Shown piece after piece: positions 26,223-33,676 of a DNA stretch of 64,000 bases (its first letter is position 1; each line of letters opens with the position of its first letter). Both the position numbers and the translations under genes were made by a program. Source of the DNA: Magnetococcales bacterium DCbin4 (GTDB lineage Bacteria > Pseudomonadota > Magnetococcia > Magnetococcales > UBA8363); contig PEAN01000008.1 in the NCBI GenBank assembly GCA_002753735.1, positions 24,991-88,990 of the forward strand, written 5' to 3'. The notes beneath the pieces are model-generated. The model worked only from the letters and a program-made list of their open reading frames with translations. It did not search any database and was not told where the DNA came from.

Positions 26223-27488
26223 TCAGAAATTAATGTAGCACCCAGAATTCATTAACTCCTGTTTCCGCCCTTCGGGCGGGAGTTTTTCAGGCATGGCAGG
26301 ATCTATCATCCGGTTTCCCTTGATGTTCCGTGGATTTGCGGGTGCGGAAGCGTCTCTTCCCCACCCTGTCTCACCGTCTTGATGAGTCCTGACCAGGATA
26401 TCCCTTGGTCGATTGTTCTCCAGCAGTGCCGCCTCCGTTTCTCCTGGCGTCGTCGATTGTACGCTGGTTCCGCCAGTCAGCTCCATGGAGCGGTCTTCAG
26501 TCTTGTCAGGCTGGTTGATCCACACTTCCTTTGGCGGTAACTTTGCCACCGGGCACCGGCCCTTGAACCGGTTTGGGTGTGCCTCGTACGCCGCCGCCAA
26601 TACCTTTGAACGAGCATCCACGATCCGTTCAGCCTGTCCATGGTGGAGGGCGTCGGGCGTGCGCATGGCGATTCCAGAATGACGGTGTTCCAAGTTGTAC
26701 CATTTGAAAAAGGATCGGCAGAATGTCCGGGCATCCTCAAGGGACCCAAAACGTTGTGGGAATTCGGGCGGGTATTTGAGCGTCCTGAACTGGGATTCCG
26801 AGTACGGATTATCATCGGAAACCTTTGGTCTGCCGTGGCTTTTGGTAACTCCAAGATCCGCCATGAGATCCGCTACCAGTTTTGACTTCATGCTGGCCCC
26901 TCGATCTGAATGAATCGTGAGTTGGCCCGAGACGACACCTTCCTTGATGCAGGTCTCCTCAATCAGCAGCTTGGCCAGATCCCCAGTTTCAATGGCCGCC
27001 ACGAGCCAGCCAACAACATACCGGCTGTAAATATCAAGAATCACATACAATTGATAGTATGTTCCTTTTTCTGGACCCTTTAGCTTCGTAATGTCCCACG
27101 ACCACACTTGGTTGGGTCCCTTGGCCACCAGTTCCGGTTTTGTGTATCGCGGGTGTCGGCATTGATTCCGCCGTTCACGAATTTCGTCCTCCTCCTCCAG
27201 GATCCGGTACATGGTCCGCGTTGAGCAATGATACACCCCCTCGTCAAGTAACGTGGCAACAATCTCCTGGGGAGTTCTGTCCATGAATCTCTCGGAATGG
27301 AGCACATCCAGGACAGCCTGACGTTCCTCATCCTTCAAGGACAATGGGGGCTTGCAACGTGCGACGTTGGCCACCTTCGAAAGGGTGCTTCCACGTCGCC
27401 GACGGTAAAAACTGGCTCTGCTGACTCCAAATGCGGCACAAGCTGGTTCCACTCCTACATGAGGAGCCAGTTCGGTAGCACCAATCAT
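26223..27488 (-). CDS. IS3-family transposase OrfB (DDE integrase core)
   Basis: The internal start at ATG 27488 (MIGATELAPHVG) has AAGGAG 6 bases upstream. The frame also stays open upstream to about 27608, which allows an OrfAB fusion by -1 slippage on the A9 run. The N-terminal part has an HTH-like CAAFGVSRASFYRRRR and the HTH_21-like RTPQEIVATLLDEGVYHCS. The rve catalytic domain (about 125-290) shows the DDE triad: VWSWDITKL, TIHSDRGASM and NPYSESQFRTLKY. Downstream are FKWYNLEHRHSGI and the usual C-terminal region. About 80 extra residues after EVWINQPDKTE are Thr/Glu/Pro-rich and unlike the family core. OrfB looks intact, but its partner orfA is frameshifted. Confidence 0.92.
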   Translation of the reverse strand: MIGATELAPHVGVEPACAAFGVSRASFYRRRRGSTLSKVANVARCKPPLSLKDEERQAVLDVLHSERFMDRTPQEIVATLLDEGVYHCSTRTMYRILEEEDEIRERRNQCRHPRYTKPELVAKGPNQVWSWDITKLKGPEKGTYYQLYVILDIYSRYVVGWLVAAIETGDLAKLLIEETCIKEGVVSGQLTIHSDRGASMKSKLVADLMADLGVTKSHGRPKVSDDNPYSESQFRTLKYPPEFPQRFGSLEDARTFCRSFFKWYNLEHRHSGIAMRTPDALHHGQAERIVDARSKVLAAAYEAHPNRFKGRCPVAKLPPKEVWINQPDKTEDRSMELTGGTSVQSTTPGETEAALLENNRPRDILVRTHQDGETGWGRDASAPANPRNIKGNRMIDPAMPEKLPPEGRKQELMNSGCYINF

Positions 27489-27531
27489 GGCTTGCTCCTT
27501 TTGCTGCCGGTTTCCATGGGTGGAACTCCCA

Positions 27532-27970
27532 TCAACGCAGAATTTTTTTTTGCACGTCAATGATCGCCATGGCCTTGTGCAGCTCCTGCCGGAGTTGGGC
27601 ATTCTCACTCTCCAGTTGAGCCACCTTTTCTGAAAGCGGATTGACTGGTTTGATCTTCCTGCCGCGTTTCTGAGGGGATAAACCGGCCAACTGGCCTTCC
27701 GCCCTTTGCTGACGCCAACTGGTCAGGTTGGAGTAATACAGCCCTTCTCTTCTCAAGCAGGGCTCCCAATTCATCAGGATTCACGCACCGATCGGATTCT
27801 TCCAAGATTCCAAGCTTATATGCTGCCGAGAACCTCCTGCGATGGGGTCTTTCCAGAACCTCTGGATCCGGCTTGGCTTCGATAACATTGGCCACTTCGG
27901 ATGTTCCAGGCACCCCGGTTTTTGATTGTTCTTCGGCTTGGCCTTTACGTTTGACTTGGATCATACCCAT
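27532..27970 (-). pseudogene. IS3-family OrfA (helix-turn-helix) with a frameshift
   Basis: The N-terminal half reads HRRRFSAAYKLGILEESDRC from the frame starting at ATG 27970 and reaches ELGALL. The family sequence then continues in another frame as RREGLYYSNLTSWRQQRAEG, through a Gln/Glu-rich leucine-zipper-like stretch (EKVAQLESENAQLRQELHKA) to AIIDVQKKILR. One surplus base near 27754-27757 explains the shift. The 3' end overlaps orfB at a run of nine A, the usual IS3 slippage site. Unless the base is a sequencing error, OrfA cannot be made as one protein. Confidence 0.85.
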
Positions 27971-28015
27971 TGGCTCAACACCTCCTCCGCCCTACTCTAA
28001 TTTATCGGGGGGTTG

Positions 28016-28038
28016 GTGTCTCACTTTTCATTGGCACA
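28016..28038. repeat. Right terminal inverted repeat of the IS3-like element
   Basis: GTGTCTCACTTTTCATTGGC followed by ACA; the reverse complement of this pairs with 26195-26216. Confidence 0.85.
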
Positions 28039-28042
28039 GAGG

Positions 28043-28365
28043 GATCTCGAATTTCTTTCTCCACCGGTGGTCGGCCACCACGGTTCTTTCGATATTTGCC
28101 AGAGACCAAGACGCGCCAACCCAGCCGGTTCTACCGTTTCACGGTTTCTGGTTGAATGATCTTCAAGCCCGCCTCCCAGTTTGACCAGAGGCGGGAGATG
28201 AGTATCCAGAGGAACCGGTCGAAAGGGCTGAACTTAAGGGTGTTTTCCTGACCGTTGGAGGACCATGACCTGATGGCGCAGGGCCAAGGCCTCCATTTGA
28301 AGGTCAGAACGGGCTCGGCATGCCGTTTGGAAGGTGTTCAGACAGGATTTCAACTTGTTTATCAT
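28043..28365 (-). pseudogene. Integrase-type transposase pseudogene, proximal part
   Basis: From ATG 28365 the codons give MINKLKSCLNTFQTACRAR and then LQMEALALRHQVMVLQRSGKHP, the usual front of this transposase family, and end at a TAA. After a frameshift the family sequence continues as KFSPFDRFLWILISRLWSNW and KIIQPETVKR. An in-frame TAG follows where the family has Trp, then NRLGWRVLVSGKYRKNRGG and RPPVEKEIRD up to the IS boundary. The gene was therefore hit by a frameshift, a nonsense mutation and the IS insertion. It is divergent from the Rpn gene. Confidence 0.85.
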
Positions 28366-28449
28366 GGCAAAAAGACTATCATGAATCCTCGATAGATGCT
28401 CAACTTTTTGAAGTTGAAGGTTGGTCAGATTTTGCGGAGGACCAATAAA

Positions 28450-29418
28450 GTGAAACAACGGCAGTTGGTCAGCTTCGACTGGGCCTTGAAACGCTTGCTG
28501 CGCAGCAAGGCCAATTTCGAAATCCTGGAAGGGTTCCTCTCCGAACTTCTTCGCGAGGATGTGCGCATCGTTGAAATCTTGGAGAGCGAAAGTAATAAGG
28601 AGACCCGCAACGATAAATTCAACCGTGTCGATCTCAAGATCAAAAACACCCGGGATGAAATGATTATCGTTGAGCTGCAATATGAGCGAGAGTGGGACTA
28701 TCTGCAGCGGTTACTCTTCAGCACTGCCAAGGCCATCACCGAACACATGACGGAAGGTAGGCCTTACGCCAGTGTTGTCAAGGTCATCACCATCAGCATT
28801 CTCTATTTTGATCTGGGGCGTGGCAGCGATTATGTCTATGTGGGCAATACCTCTTTCAGGGGGTTGCACACCCATGAAGAACTGGCCTTGGACGAGGGAC
28901 AAAAGGCTTTGTTTCGACGCCCTTCGGTAGCCGCTATTTTTCCAGAGCATTACTTGATCAAAGTGAGAAATTTCGATGATGTCGCCCGCGATACCTTGGA
29001 CGAGTGGGTCTATTTTCTGAAAAATTCTGATATCCGTGATAATTTCACAGCACGTGGCCTAAAAGAGGCCAAAGAAAAGCTCGATGTTCTGCAATTGCCA
29101 GAGACAGAGCGTAAGGCTTATGAACGCTATCAGGAAGATCTGCACGACCAGGCAAGCTTTGTACTCTCCACCTATGGTGCTGGTAAATGGGAAGGACGAC
29201 AGGAAGGACGACAGGAAGGTGAGCGGATTGGCGAACAGAGAGGCGAACAAAAAGGTGAGGCTAAAGTTCTGACGCGCCTGTTGCAACGCCGCTTCGGCAA
29301 CCTGCCCGACTGGGCCAGCGAAAAGATCGCCAAAGCGGACCTGTCATCATTGGAGGAGTGGAGCCTCCGCATCTTTGATGCCCAGTCACTGGATGAGGTT
29401 TTTTCAGACAAGACGTAA
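28450..29418 (+). CDS. Rpn-family (YhgA-like) recombination-promoting nuclease / putative transposase
   Basis: I favour GTG 28450, which has GGAGG 9 bases upstream and gives the typical start MKQRQLVSFDWALKRLLR. The track's ATG 28396 has no ribosome site. The PD-(D/E)XK core is visible as NRVDLKIKNTRDEMIIVELQYE (Asp and ExQ), with LLFSTAKAITEHMTEG downstream. A charged Gly/Glu/Arg/Gln repeat (WEGRQEGRQEGERIGEQRGE) separates it from a C-terminal DUF4351-like domain ending EEWSLRIFDAQSLDEVF. Rpn proteins are nucleases linked to recombination and recently to phage defence; mobility has not been shown for most. It looks full length at 322 residues. Partial copies of the family flank it at 24417 and 29544. 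Confidence 0.88.
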   Translation: MKQRQLVSFDWALKRLLRSKANFEILEGFLSELLREDVRIVEILESESNKETRNDKFNRVDLKIKNTRDEMIIVELQYEREWDYLQRLLFSTAKAITEHMTEGRPYASVVKVITISILYFDLGRGSDYVYVGNTSFRGLHTHEELALDEGQKALFRRPSVAAIFPEHYLIKVRNFDDVARDTLDEWVYFLKNSDIRDNFTARGLKEAKEKLDVLQLPETERKAYERYQEDLHDQASFVLSTYGAGKWEGRQEGRQEGERIGEQRGEQKGEAKVLTRLLQRRFGNLPDWASEKIAKADLSSLEEWSLRIFDAQSLDEVFSDKT

Positions 29419-29543
29419 TTGCCGTGGCGCCTGGAATTTCACATAAACGGTCGGAGGTTTCGGAAAAAATGGATCACTCGGGCGAAATGCAGAAAAACTG
29501 AGCTGATCTCGGCGTAGACGATTCCTCCCCGATAATGAATAAT

Positions 29544-29669
29544 TCAGTTTCGCCAATGTCTTTCCGATATTTCGACCGGAAGCCGCTCACGCAGCAGATA
29601 TGCCGCCCTTTCTGAATCCGAGAGGAGGATCTTCAGAAAATGGTCGTAAGGGTGGGCAATCTTGCTCAT
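29544..29669 (-). pseudogene. N-terminal remnant of a second Rpn-family gene
   Basis: Starting at ATG 29669 the codons give MSKIAHPYDHFLKILLSDSE and then RAAYLLRERLPVEISERHW before a stop. This matches the N-terminal signature of the other Rpn subfamily (NPHDRFFKE...FL...LP). Only about 41 residues of an expected 300 remain. Confidence 0.65.
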
Positions 29670-29994
29670 AAAAACGTACCAGATATATGCGACCTCACCA
29701 CAATTCACGCACCCACTTGGGCCTGAAAAAGGATTGCCCTGAACATCGGCCAATCCCGACGAGAGATTCAGGAAAGATTGTCACCATTTTGCACCTGGGC
29801 GGCTTGCATCACCAGTATCTGCGAAAAACGGCCTGAATTCGTTTCAATTTTGATTTTCAAAGAACCGATCGGGAGAAGGTGGTTCCGACGGCCATTGTCT
29901 GAAATCCGAGATTTTGGCGTAGGGCCACGCGTAAACAGTTCCTCCACACTCCGATTGTCCGGAATTTCACCATTCACGTCCACTGAAAATTTTC

Positions 29995-30050
29995 AAAATT
30001 GGCCTCTATTGCGTCCAGAATCTGGCCGGATGGACCAATCGGGAGGGACA
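29995..30050 (+). repeat. 56-bp dispersed repeat, copy 2
   Basis: AAAATTGGCCTCTATTGCG ... CAATCGGGAGGGACA; 50 of 56 positions equal copy 1 at 6242-6297, same orientation. It lies between the mobile-DNA region and the end of the polysaccharide locus. Confidence 0.85.
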
Positions 30051-30216
30051 GGGATCGTGTCGCCAAAAACAGACTCGTTCCGCAGTTTTCTTGATCAACC
30101 GTCTGTTACCCACGCCCTCCCCAGGGCTTTTTTCAACCGTTGGACGCTTCTTCCGTACTCAGCCCAGAAGCCGGTTTTGCCTTTTTCATGGCCGGATGGA
30201 GTTTTGAGGAGGGACA

Positions 30217-30251
30217 GGAACCTATTTTTTTTATTTTCCCGAAACATCTAA
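30217..30251 (-). repeat. 35-bp repeat at the 3' end of the flippase gene
   Basis: Read on the minus strand it starts TTAGATGTTTCGGGAAAATA and ends AATAGGTTCC. It covers the last codons (LDVSGK, stop) of the flippase gene. A near copy lies just past the 3' end of the PIG-L gene at 42788-42821. Confidence 0.75.
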
Positions 30252-31511
30252 GATACGAGCGTAGTACCAAGCCCCGAGGCACAGGGTTGCGTAGCCGACG
30301 AACACGCCCCAGGCAGCTCCCATTGCGCCATACCGACCGATCAGGAGATAATCCGCCACCATAGTCACCATACCGGAAAACATGGTAATCCAGGCCAAAA
30401 CGCCTGTTTTCTTGGCATAAAAGATCGGAATCGTGAAAATGCGATAGGCCGCTCCAGCAGAATGAGCCAGTGAAAGGACCATGATGTATTCCGCCGCACC
30501 ATGAAATGCCTTTCCCACCATCAGGGACAAAAGCGGTTCTGCGACCAGCCCCAAAGCGAGTGCCAGCATAACGTAGAAGGCGGCGCAACCGTAGGTGACC
30601 AGGTAAATCTGCCTATTATCCTCGGGAGTCGCCGCCTTCAGCTTGCGATTAATCCAGGGCATCAGGCTTGTATCGATCGAACCCGCGAGGAACAGGATCA
30701 TAGAGCTAATGGCGAAGGCCACGTTGTAGACCCCCAGCACGGCGAGTTCCTCCATGGAGATCAAAAAAAACTTGTCTGCTCCGGTGATAATCAGCATGCC
30801 TAATGCGTGGGGATACATTGGCAAACTGAATTTCAGAATATCGATGAGATAATCGCGCCGAAACTGGACATGAATGCCGTCTTGCCTGAAAAGCAGGTAG
30901 AAACAGACCATGGCGGTCAGCGCCTCAACCAGGACGATGCCCCCGATCCGTCCCCGCCAATCCATCCACAAGTAGTACAACAAACCGATAGACAGGATCA
31001 GATTGGCCGCTGTACGTGTCACCTGATAAATCGAGAACTGCTTGGGCTGTTCCTGAAAGATCCACAATTTGGCTTTAATGGCATGAATAGCGGAGAAAAA
31101 AGCACTTACCCAGGTGATCCACACCAGGACGCCGACGAGATGCATCTTTACCGCAATGACTCCCGCTGCAACGAAAAAAATTGCACCAACGGCCAAAAAC
31201 AAACCAAGATTCACGATCAGGCCGTTGAATAAATACGCAGGGAAAACGATTCCTCCCGGTCCACGATCAAGCCATGCCCGCCCAATCGCTCCGGGAACTG
31301 CCATAGTGACGGCCAGCGCCACCTGCGCCTGGACCGCATTGAAGGTTCCGATGACGCCGTAATCGTCGGTGGTGAGCCACCGGGTCAACAGGGGCAGAAG
31401 CAGAAACGGCAAGGCACGGTTCAGGGTGTTACCCACCATATAGATGCTGGACAATTTCAGAAATCGCCTGAAGGCAGGGTGGCTCCAGACCTTTCCTACG
31501 GAACTCCACAT
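30231..31511 (-). CDS. Polysaccharide/oligosaccharide flippase (Wzx/MATE-like)
   Basis: An integral inner-membrane protein with about 12 hydrophobic segments throughout (SSIYMVGNTLNRALPFLLLPLL, GIVFPAYLFNGLIVNLGLFL, NVAFAISSMILFLAG, GMVTMVADYLLIG). The opening FLKLSSIYMVGNTLNRALPF...LTRWLTTDDYGVIG is typical of the Polysacc_synt/MATE superfamily, which moves lipid-linked glycans to the periplasmic side. The start is placed at MWSSVG (31511), 13 bases after the NeuB-type stop; the track start at 31559 would overlap that gene. It is the last gene of the long minus-strand locus, fitting an export step for the glycan made by the upstream genes. Its final codons are shared with the repeat at 42788. 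Confidence 0.88.
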   Translation of the reverse strand: MWSSVGKVWSHPAFRRFLKLSSIYMVGNTLNRALPFLLLPLLTRWLTTDDYGVIGTFNAVQAQVALAVTMAVPGAIGRAWLDRGPGGIVFPAYLFNGLIVNLGLFLAVGAIFFVAAGVIAVKMHLVGVLVWITWVSAFFSAIHAIKAKLWIFQEQPKQFSIYQVTRTAANLILSIGLLYYLWMDWRGRIGGIVLVEALTAMVCFYLLFRQDGIHVQFRRDYLIDILKFSLPMYPHALGMLIITGADKFFLISMEELAVLGVYNVAFAISSMILFLAGSIDTSLMPWINRKLKAATPEDNRQIYLVTYGCAAFYVMLALALGLVAEPLLSLMVGKAFHGAAEYIMVLSLAHSAGAAYRIFTIPIFYAKKTGVLAWITMFSGMVTMVADYLLIGRYGAMGAAWGVFVGYATLCLGAWYYARILDVSGK

Positions 31512-31524
31512 GTCACGCCTGGTT

Positions 31525-32613
31525 TCAAATATTTTTCCACAACGGTTCACCCGATCCATGAGTCACATCTACCCATTCCGAGTTCTCCGGGGTAAGGAGA
31601 ACCTCTTCATCCAGGTCCTGAAGCAAACGCAACGACGACGACCCGGTGAGGCGTTCAAGGGAATGGGCCACAGGCGACTCAGGACGCAGAAACAGAATAT
31701 CTTCGATACCGAACACCTCTCCCCTGTGTCCGGTGCGCAGGGTATAGGGGGAACGCCGCAGATTGGAGCGACCATAAACCTCTGCCGGAGTAATCCGTCG
31801 CGGGACCGTGCCCCACATTGCCTCCAACCGGCGAATCTCATCCACAAGACGTTTCATCTCTGCCGGAACCAGCGACAAGTCCCGATCACCAGCAGCCAAC
31901 CCGCGGTCCAGAATAAAATGTTTTTCTACGACGACAGCACCAAGGGCGGTCGCCGCCAAAGGGGCAAGAATGTCCGCCGTATGGTCAGAGTAGCCGATGG
32001 GAATGGCGTAGCGCTTGCGATAGAAGGGAATCAGGGCCAAATTGACCTGGTTGTCCGGCGTGGGATAGGATCCCACGCAGTGGAGCAGGACCGTCCGCTC
32101 CTGCGGTAACCGCTCTACAAGCCGATCCACTTCGGCCTGCTCGCACAACCCTGTGGAAACGATCATCGGTTTGCCCTTGGCCGCAGCATAATCGACCAAG
32201 GCGAAATTGGAACTGTCCCCGGAGGCGATCTTATAGGCATCTATGAGCGGGTCCAGAAACTCGGCGCTCTCGCGGTCAAACGGGGTGCAGAGAAATTGGA
32301 CGCCCAGATCTTCCGCCGCTCGCGCCAATTGCAGAAACGACTCGCGGGAGAGTGCCATGTGTTTGAACCTCTCCTTCTGGGTGCGAAAACGATTGTCCGG
32401 CACATGCTTGTAGACCGGGGTCTCCCGCGTTACCAGCTGGTCCGGGTTGAACATCTGGAACTTGACCGCATCGACCCCCGCTTCAGCCCCGGCTTGAAGC
32501 GTCTTCAGTGCCATGTCCAAATTGCCGAGGTGGTTGCTACCCACTTCGGCGATGATGAAGACATGCTCGCCAATGACATGCCCGCCGATCTTGATGGGAC
32601 TACTCATTTTCAT
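31525..32613 (-). CDS. NeuB-family nonulosonic acid (sialic/legionaminic-type) synthase
   Basis: A 362-residue protein with the NeuB barrel (about 15-265: EVGSNHLGNLDMA, VDAVKFQMFNPDQLV, FLCTPFD, YKIASGDSSNFALVDY, IGYSDHTAD, VVEKHFILDR) and a C-terminal SAF/antifreeze-like domain (about 285-345: RSPYTLRTGHRGEVFGIEDI). NeuB enzymes condense phosphoenolpyruvate with a 6-carbon 2-acetamido sugar to give a 9-carbon acid. Whether the substrate is ManNAc, a legionaminic or a pseudaminic precursor cannot be read here. The neighbouring 4,6-dehydratase, aminotransferase and acetyltransferase favour a diamino type. It overlaps the end of the dehydratase gene by 14 bases. Confidence 0.93.
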   Translation of the reverse strand: MKMSSPIKIGGHVIGEHVFIIAEVGSNHLGNLDMALKTLQAGAEAGVDAVKFQMFNPDQLVTRETPVYKHVPDNRFRTQKERFKHMALSRESFLQLARAAEDLGVQFLCTPFDRESAEFLDPLIDAYKIASGDSSNFALVDYAAAKGKPMIVSTGLCEQAEVDRLVERLPQERTVLLHCVGSYPTPDNQVNLALIPFYRKRYAIPIGYSDHTADILAPLAATALGAVVVEKHFILDRGLAAGDRDLSLVPAEMKRLVDEIRRLEAMWGTVPRRITPAEVYGRSNLRRSPYTLRTGHRGEVFGIEDILFLRPESPVAHSLERLTGSSSLRLLQDLDEEVLLTPENSEWVDVTHGSGEPLWKNI

Positions 32614-33658
32614 TTTCCATCATATTGAAATTGAGGTTCTTCTCGATGAATTCTCGTATCTCATCATAACTCAGAATTGATTGCGACCGGGAGTCAACGG
32701 AGGATTCCACCTTGAGGTTGTTGTAGCCGGAATAGGTAAAGTCGATGTCCTTATAGAGCGGGCGAAACGCGGGCAGGATTGCGTAGAGATGCTCCAACTC
32801 GATCGTCCGGTTAGCCTCTTCGCTGGTCATCAGCTCTTCGTAAAGCTTTTCCCCGGGTTTGACACCGATTTCAACGATCTCGATATTCTTGGAATCATGA
32901 CTGTAACGTGCCGCCAACATGTCAATGAGTACACGAGCCAAATCGATGACCCGAACGGTGGGCATTTTAGTCACGAACACCTCGCCACCCTTTGCGACCT
33001 TGGCAGCCGCCAAAACCAACCGGACGCTCTCTTCAATGCTCATGATGAAGCGGGTCATCCTCTTGTCAGTGACGGTGACCGGTCCTCCTTTGCGAATCTG
33101 CTTGAAAAAAGTCGAAATCACCGACCCCCGCGATCCCATTACGTTGCCAAAGCGGGTGGAGATGAACACCACGTTCATGTCCTTGGCGTAGTTGTTAGCA
33201 GCTGTGATGATCCGCTCGCCCATGAGTTTGCTGGTGCCCATCACGTTGGTGGGATTGACCGCCTTGTCAGTGCTGGTGAAAACAACGCGGGGAACTTTAT
33301 GGTGCAAGGCGGCGCGAATAATGTTTTCCACACCTTTGATGTTCGTCATCACGGCATCAAGAGGGGAGCGTTCGCAGATCGACACGTGCTTCAGCGCCGC
33401 AGCATGGAAAACGATGTCGATTCCATCCATCACATCATGCACAGTGTTCGTGTCACGTACATCGCCGACCATCACGTTGACCGCTGGAAAATCAGCAAAC
33501 AGATGATCCGTTCGGAAGACCCCTTCCTCGTTATGATCAATGACACGGAGTTCCTTCGGCGACTTCCGGCTGATCTGACGGATCATTTCGGTCCCAACTG
33601 TTCCAGCTCCTCCGGTGACTAAAACCCGTTTGCCATGGAAAAAATCATCCAACCCCAT
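32600..33658 (-). CDS. UDP-N-acetylhexosamine 4,6-dehydratase-like (LegB/PseB/CapD type)
   Basis: A 352-residue extended SDR enzyme. The NAD-binding motif is LVTGGAGTVGTE. The family-specific sequence AAALKHVSICERSPLDAVMTN is followed by the catalytic STDKAVNPTNVMGTSKLMGE, in which the usual Tyr of YxxxK is replaced by Met, as in UDP-GlcNAc inverting and retaining 4,6-dehydratases of the CapD/FlaA1 type. The end region has KPGEKLYEELMT. It makes the 4-keto-6-deoxy intermediate that a DegT aminotransferase uses. It is followed directly by the NeuB-type gene, which places it at the start of a nonulosonic-acid pathway. Confidence 0.92.
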   Translation of the reverse strand: MGLDDFFHGKRVLVTGGAGTVGTEMIRQISRKSPKELRVIDHNEEGVFRTDHLFADFPAVNVMVGDVRDTNTVHDVMDGIDIVFHAAALKHVSICERSPLDAVMTNIKGVENIIRAALHHKVPRVVFTSTDKAVNPTNVMGTSKLMGERIITAANNYAKDMNVVFISTRFGNVMGSRGSVISTFFKQIRKGGPVTVTDKRMTRFIMSIEESVRLVLAAAKVAKGGEVFVTKMPTVRVIDLARVLIDMLAARYSHDSKNIEIVEIGVKPGEKLYEELMTSEEANRTIELEHLYAILPAFRPLYKDIDFTYSGYNNLKVESSVDSRSQSILSYDEIREFIEKNLNFNMMENENE

Positions 33659-33676
33659 ATAGTATACTCCATATTT

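Larger units (their letters stand above)
26190..28042 (-). mobile_element. IS3-family-like insertion sequence (about 1.85 kb)
   Basis: The element carries orfA and orfB on the minus strand in the IS3 layout, with near-identical terminal inverted repeats (26195-26216 and 28016-28038). The tetranucleotide GATC flanks it at 26186-26189 and 28043-28046, consistent with a target duplication. Joining the flanks through one GATC restores the integrase reading frame (EIRD-LIKRM). The exact outermost bases are inferred from that rejoining; the ends proper could instead be the TG...CA of the inverted repeats. Confidence 0.85.
29419..30230. other. Intergenic region with gene remnants and repeats
   Basis: Holds an N-terminal Rpn remnant (29544-29669), the second copy of the 56-bp repeat (29995-30050), and a further partial copy near 30191-30216 (GGCCGGATGGA...GGAGGGACAGG). 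Two stretches share a short similar pattern (GATCTCGGCGTAG near 29505, GATTTTGGCGTAG near 29910, both followed by CAGTTCCTCC- or CGATTCCTCC-like text). No intact gene is seen. Confidence 0.5.
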
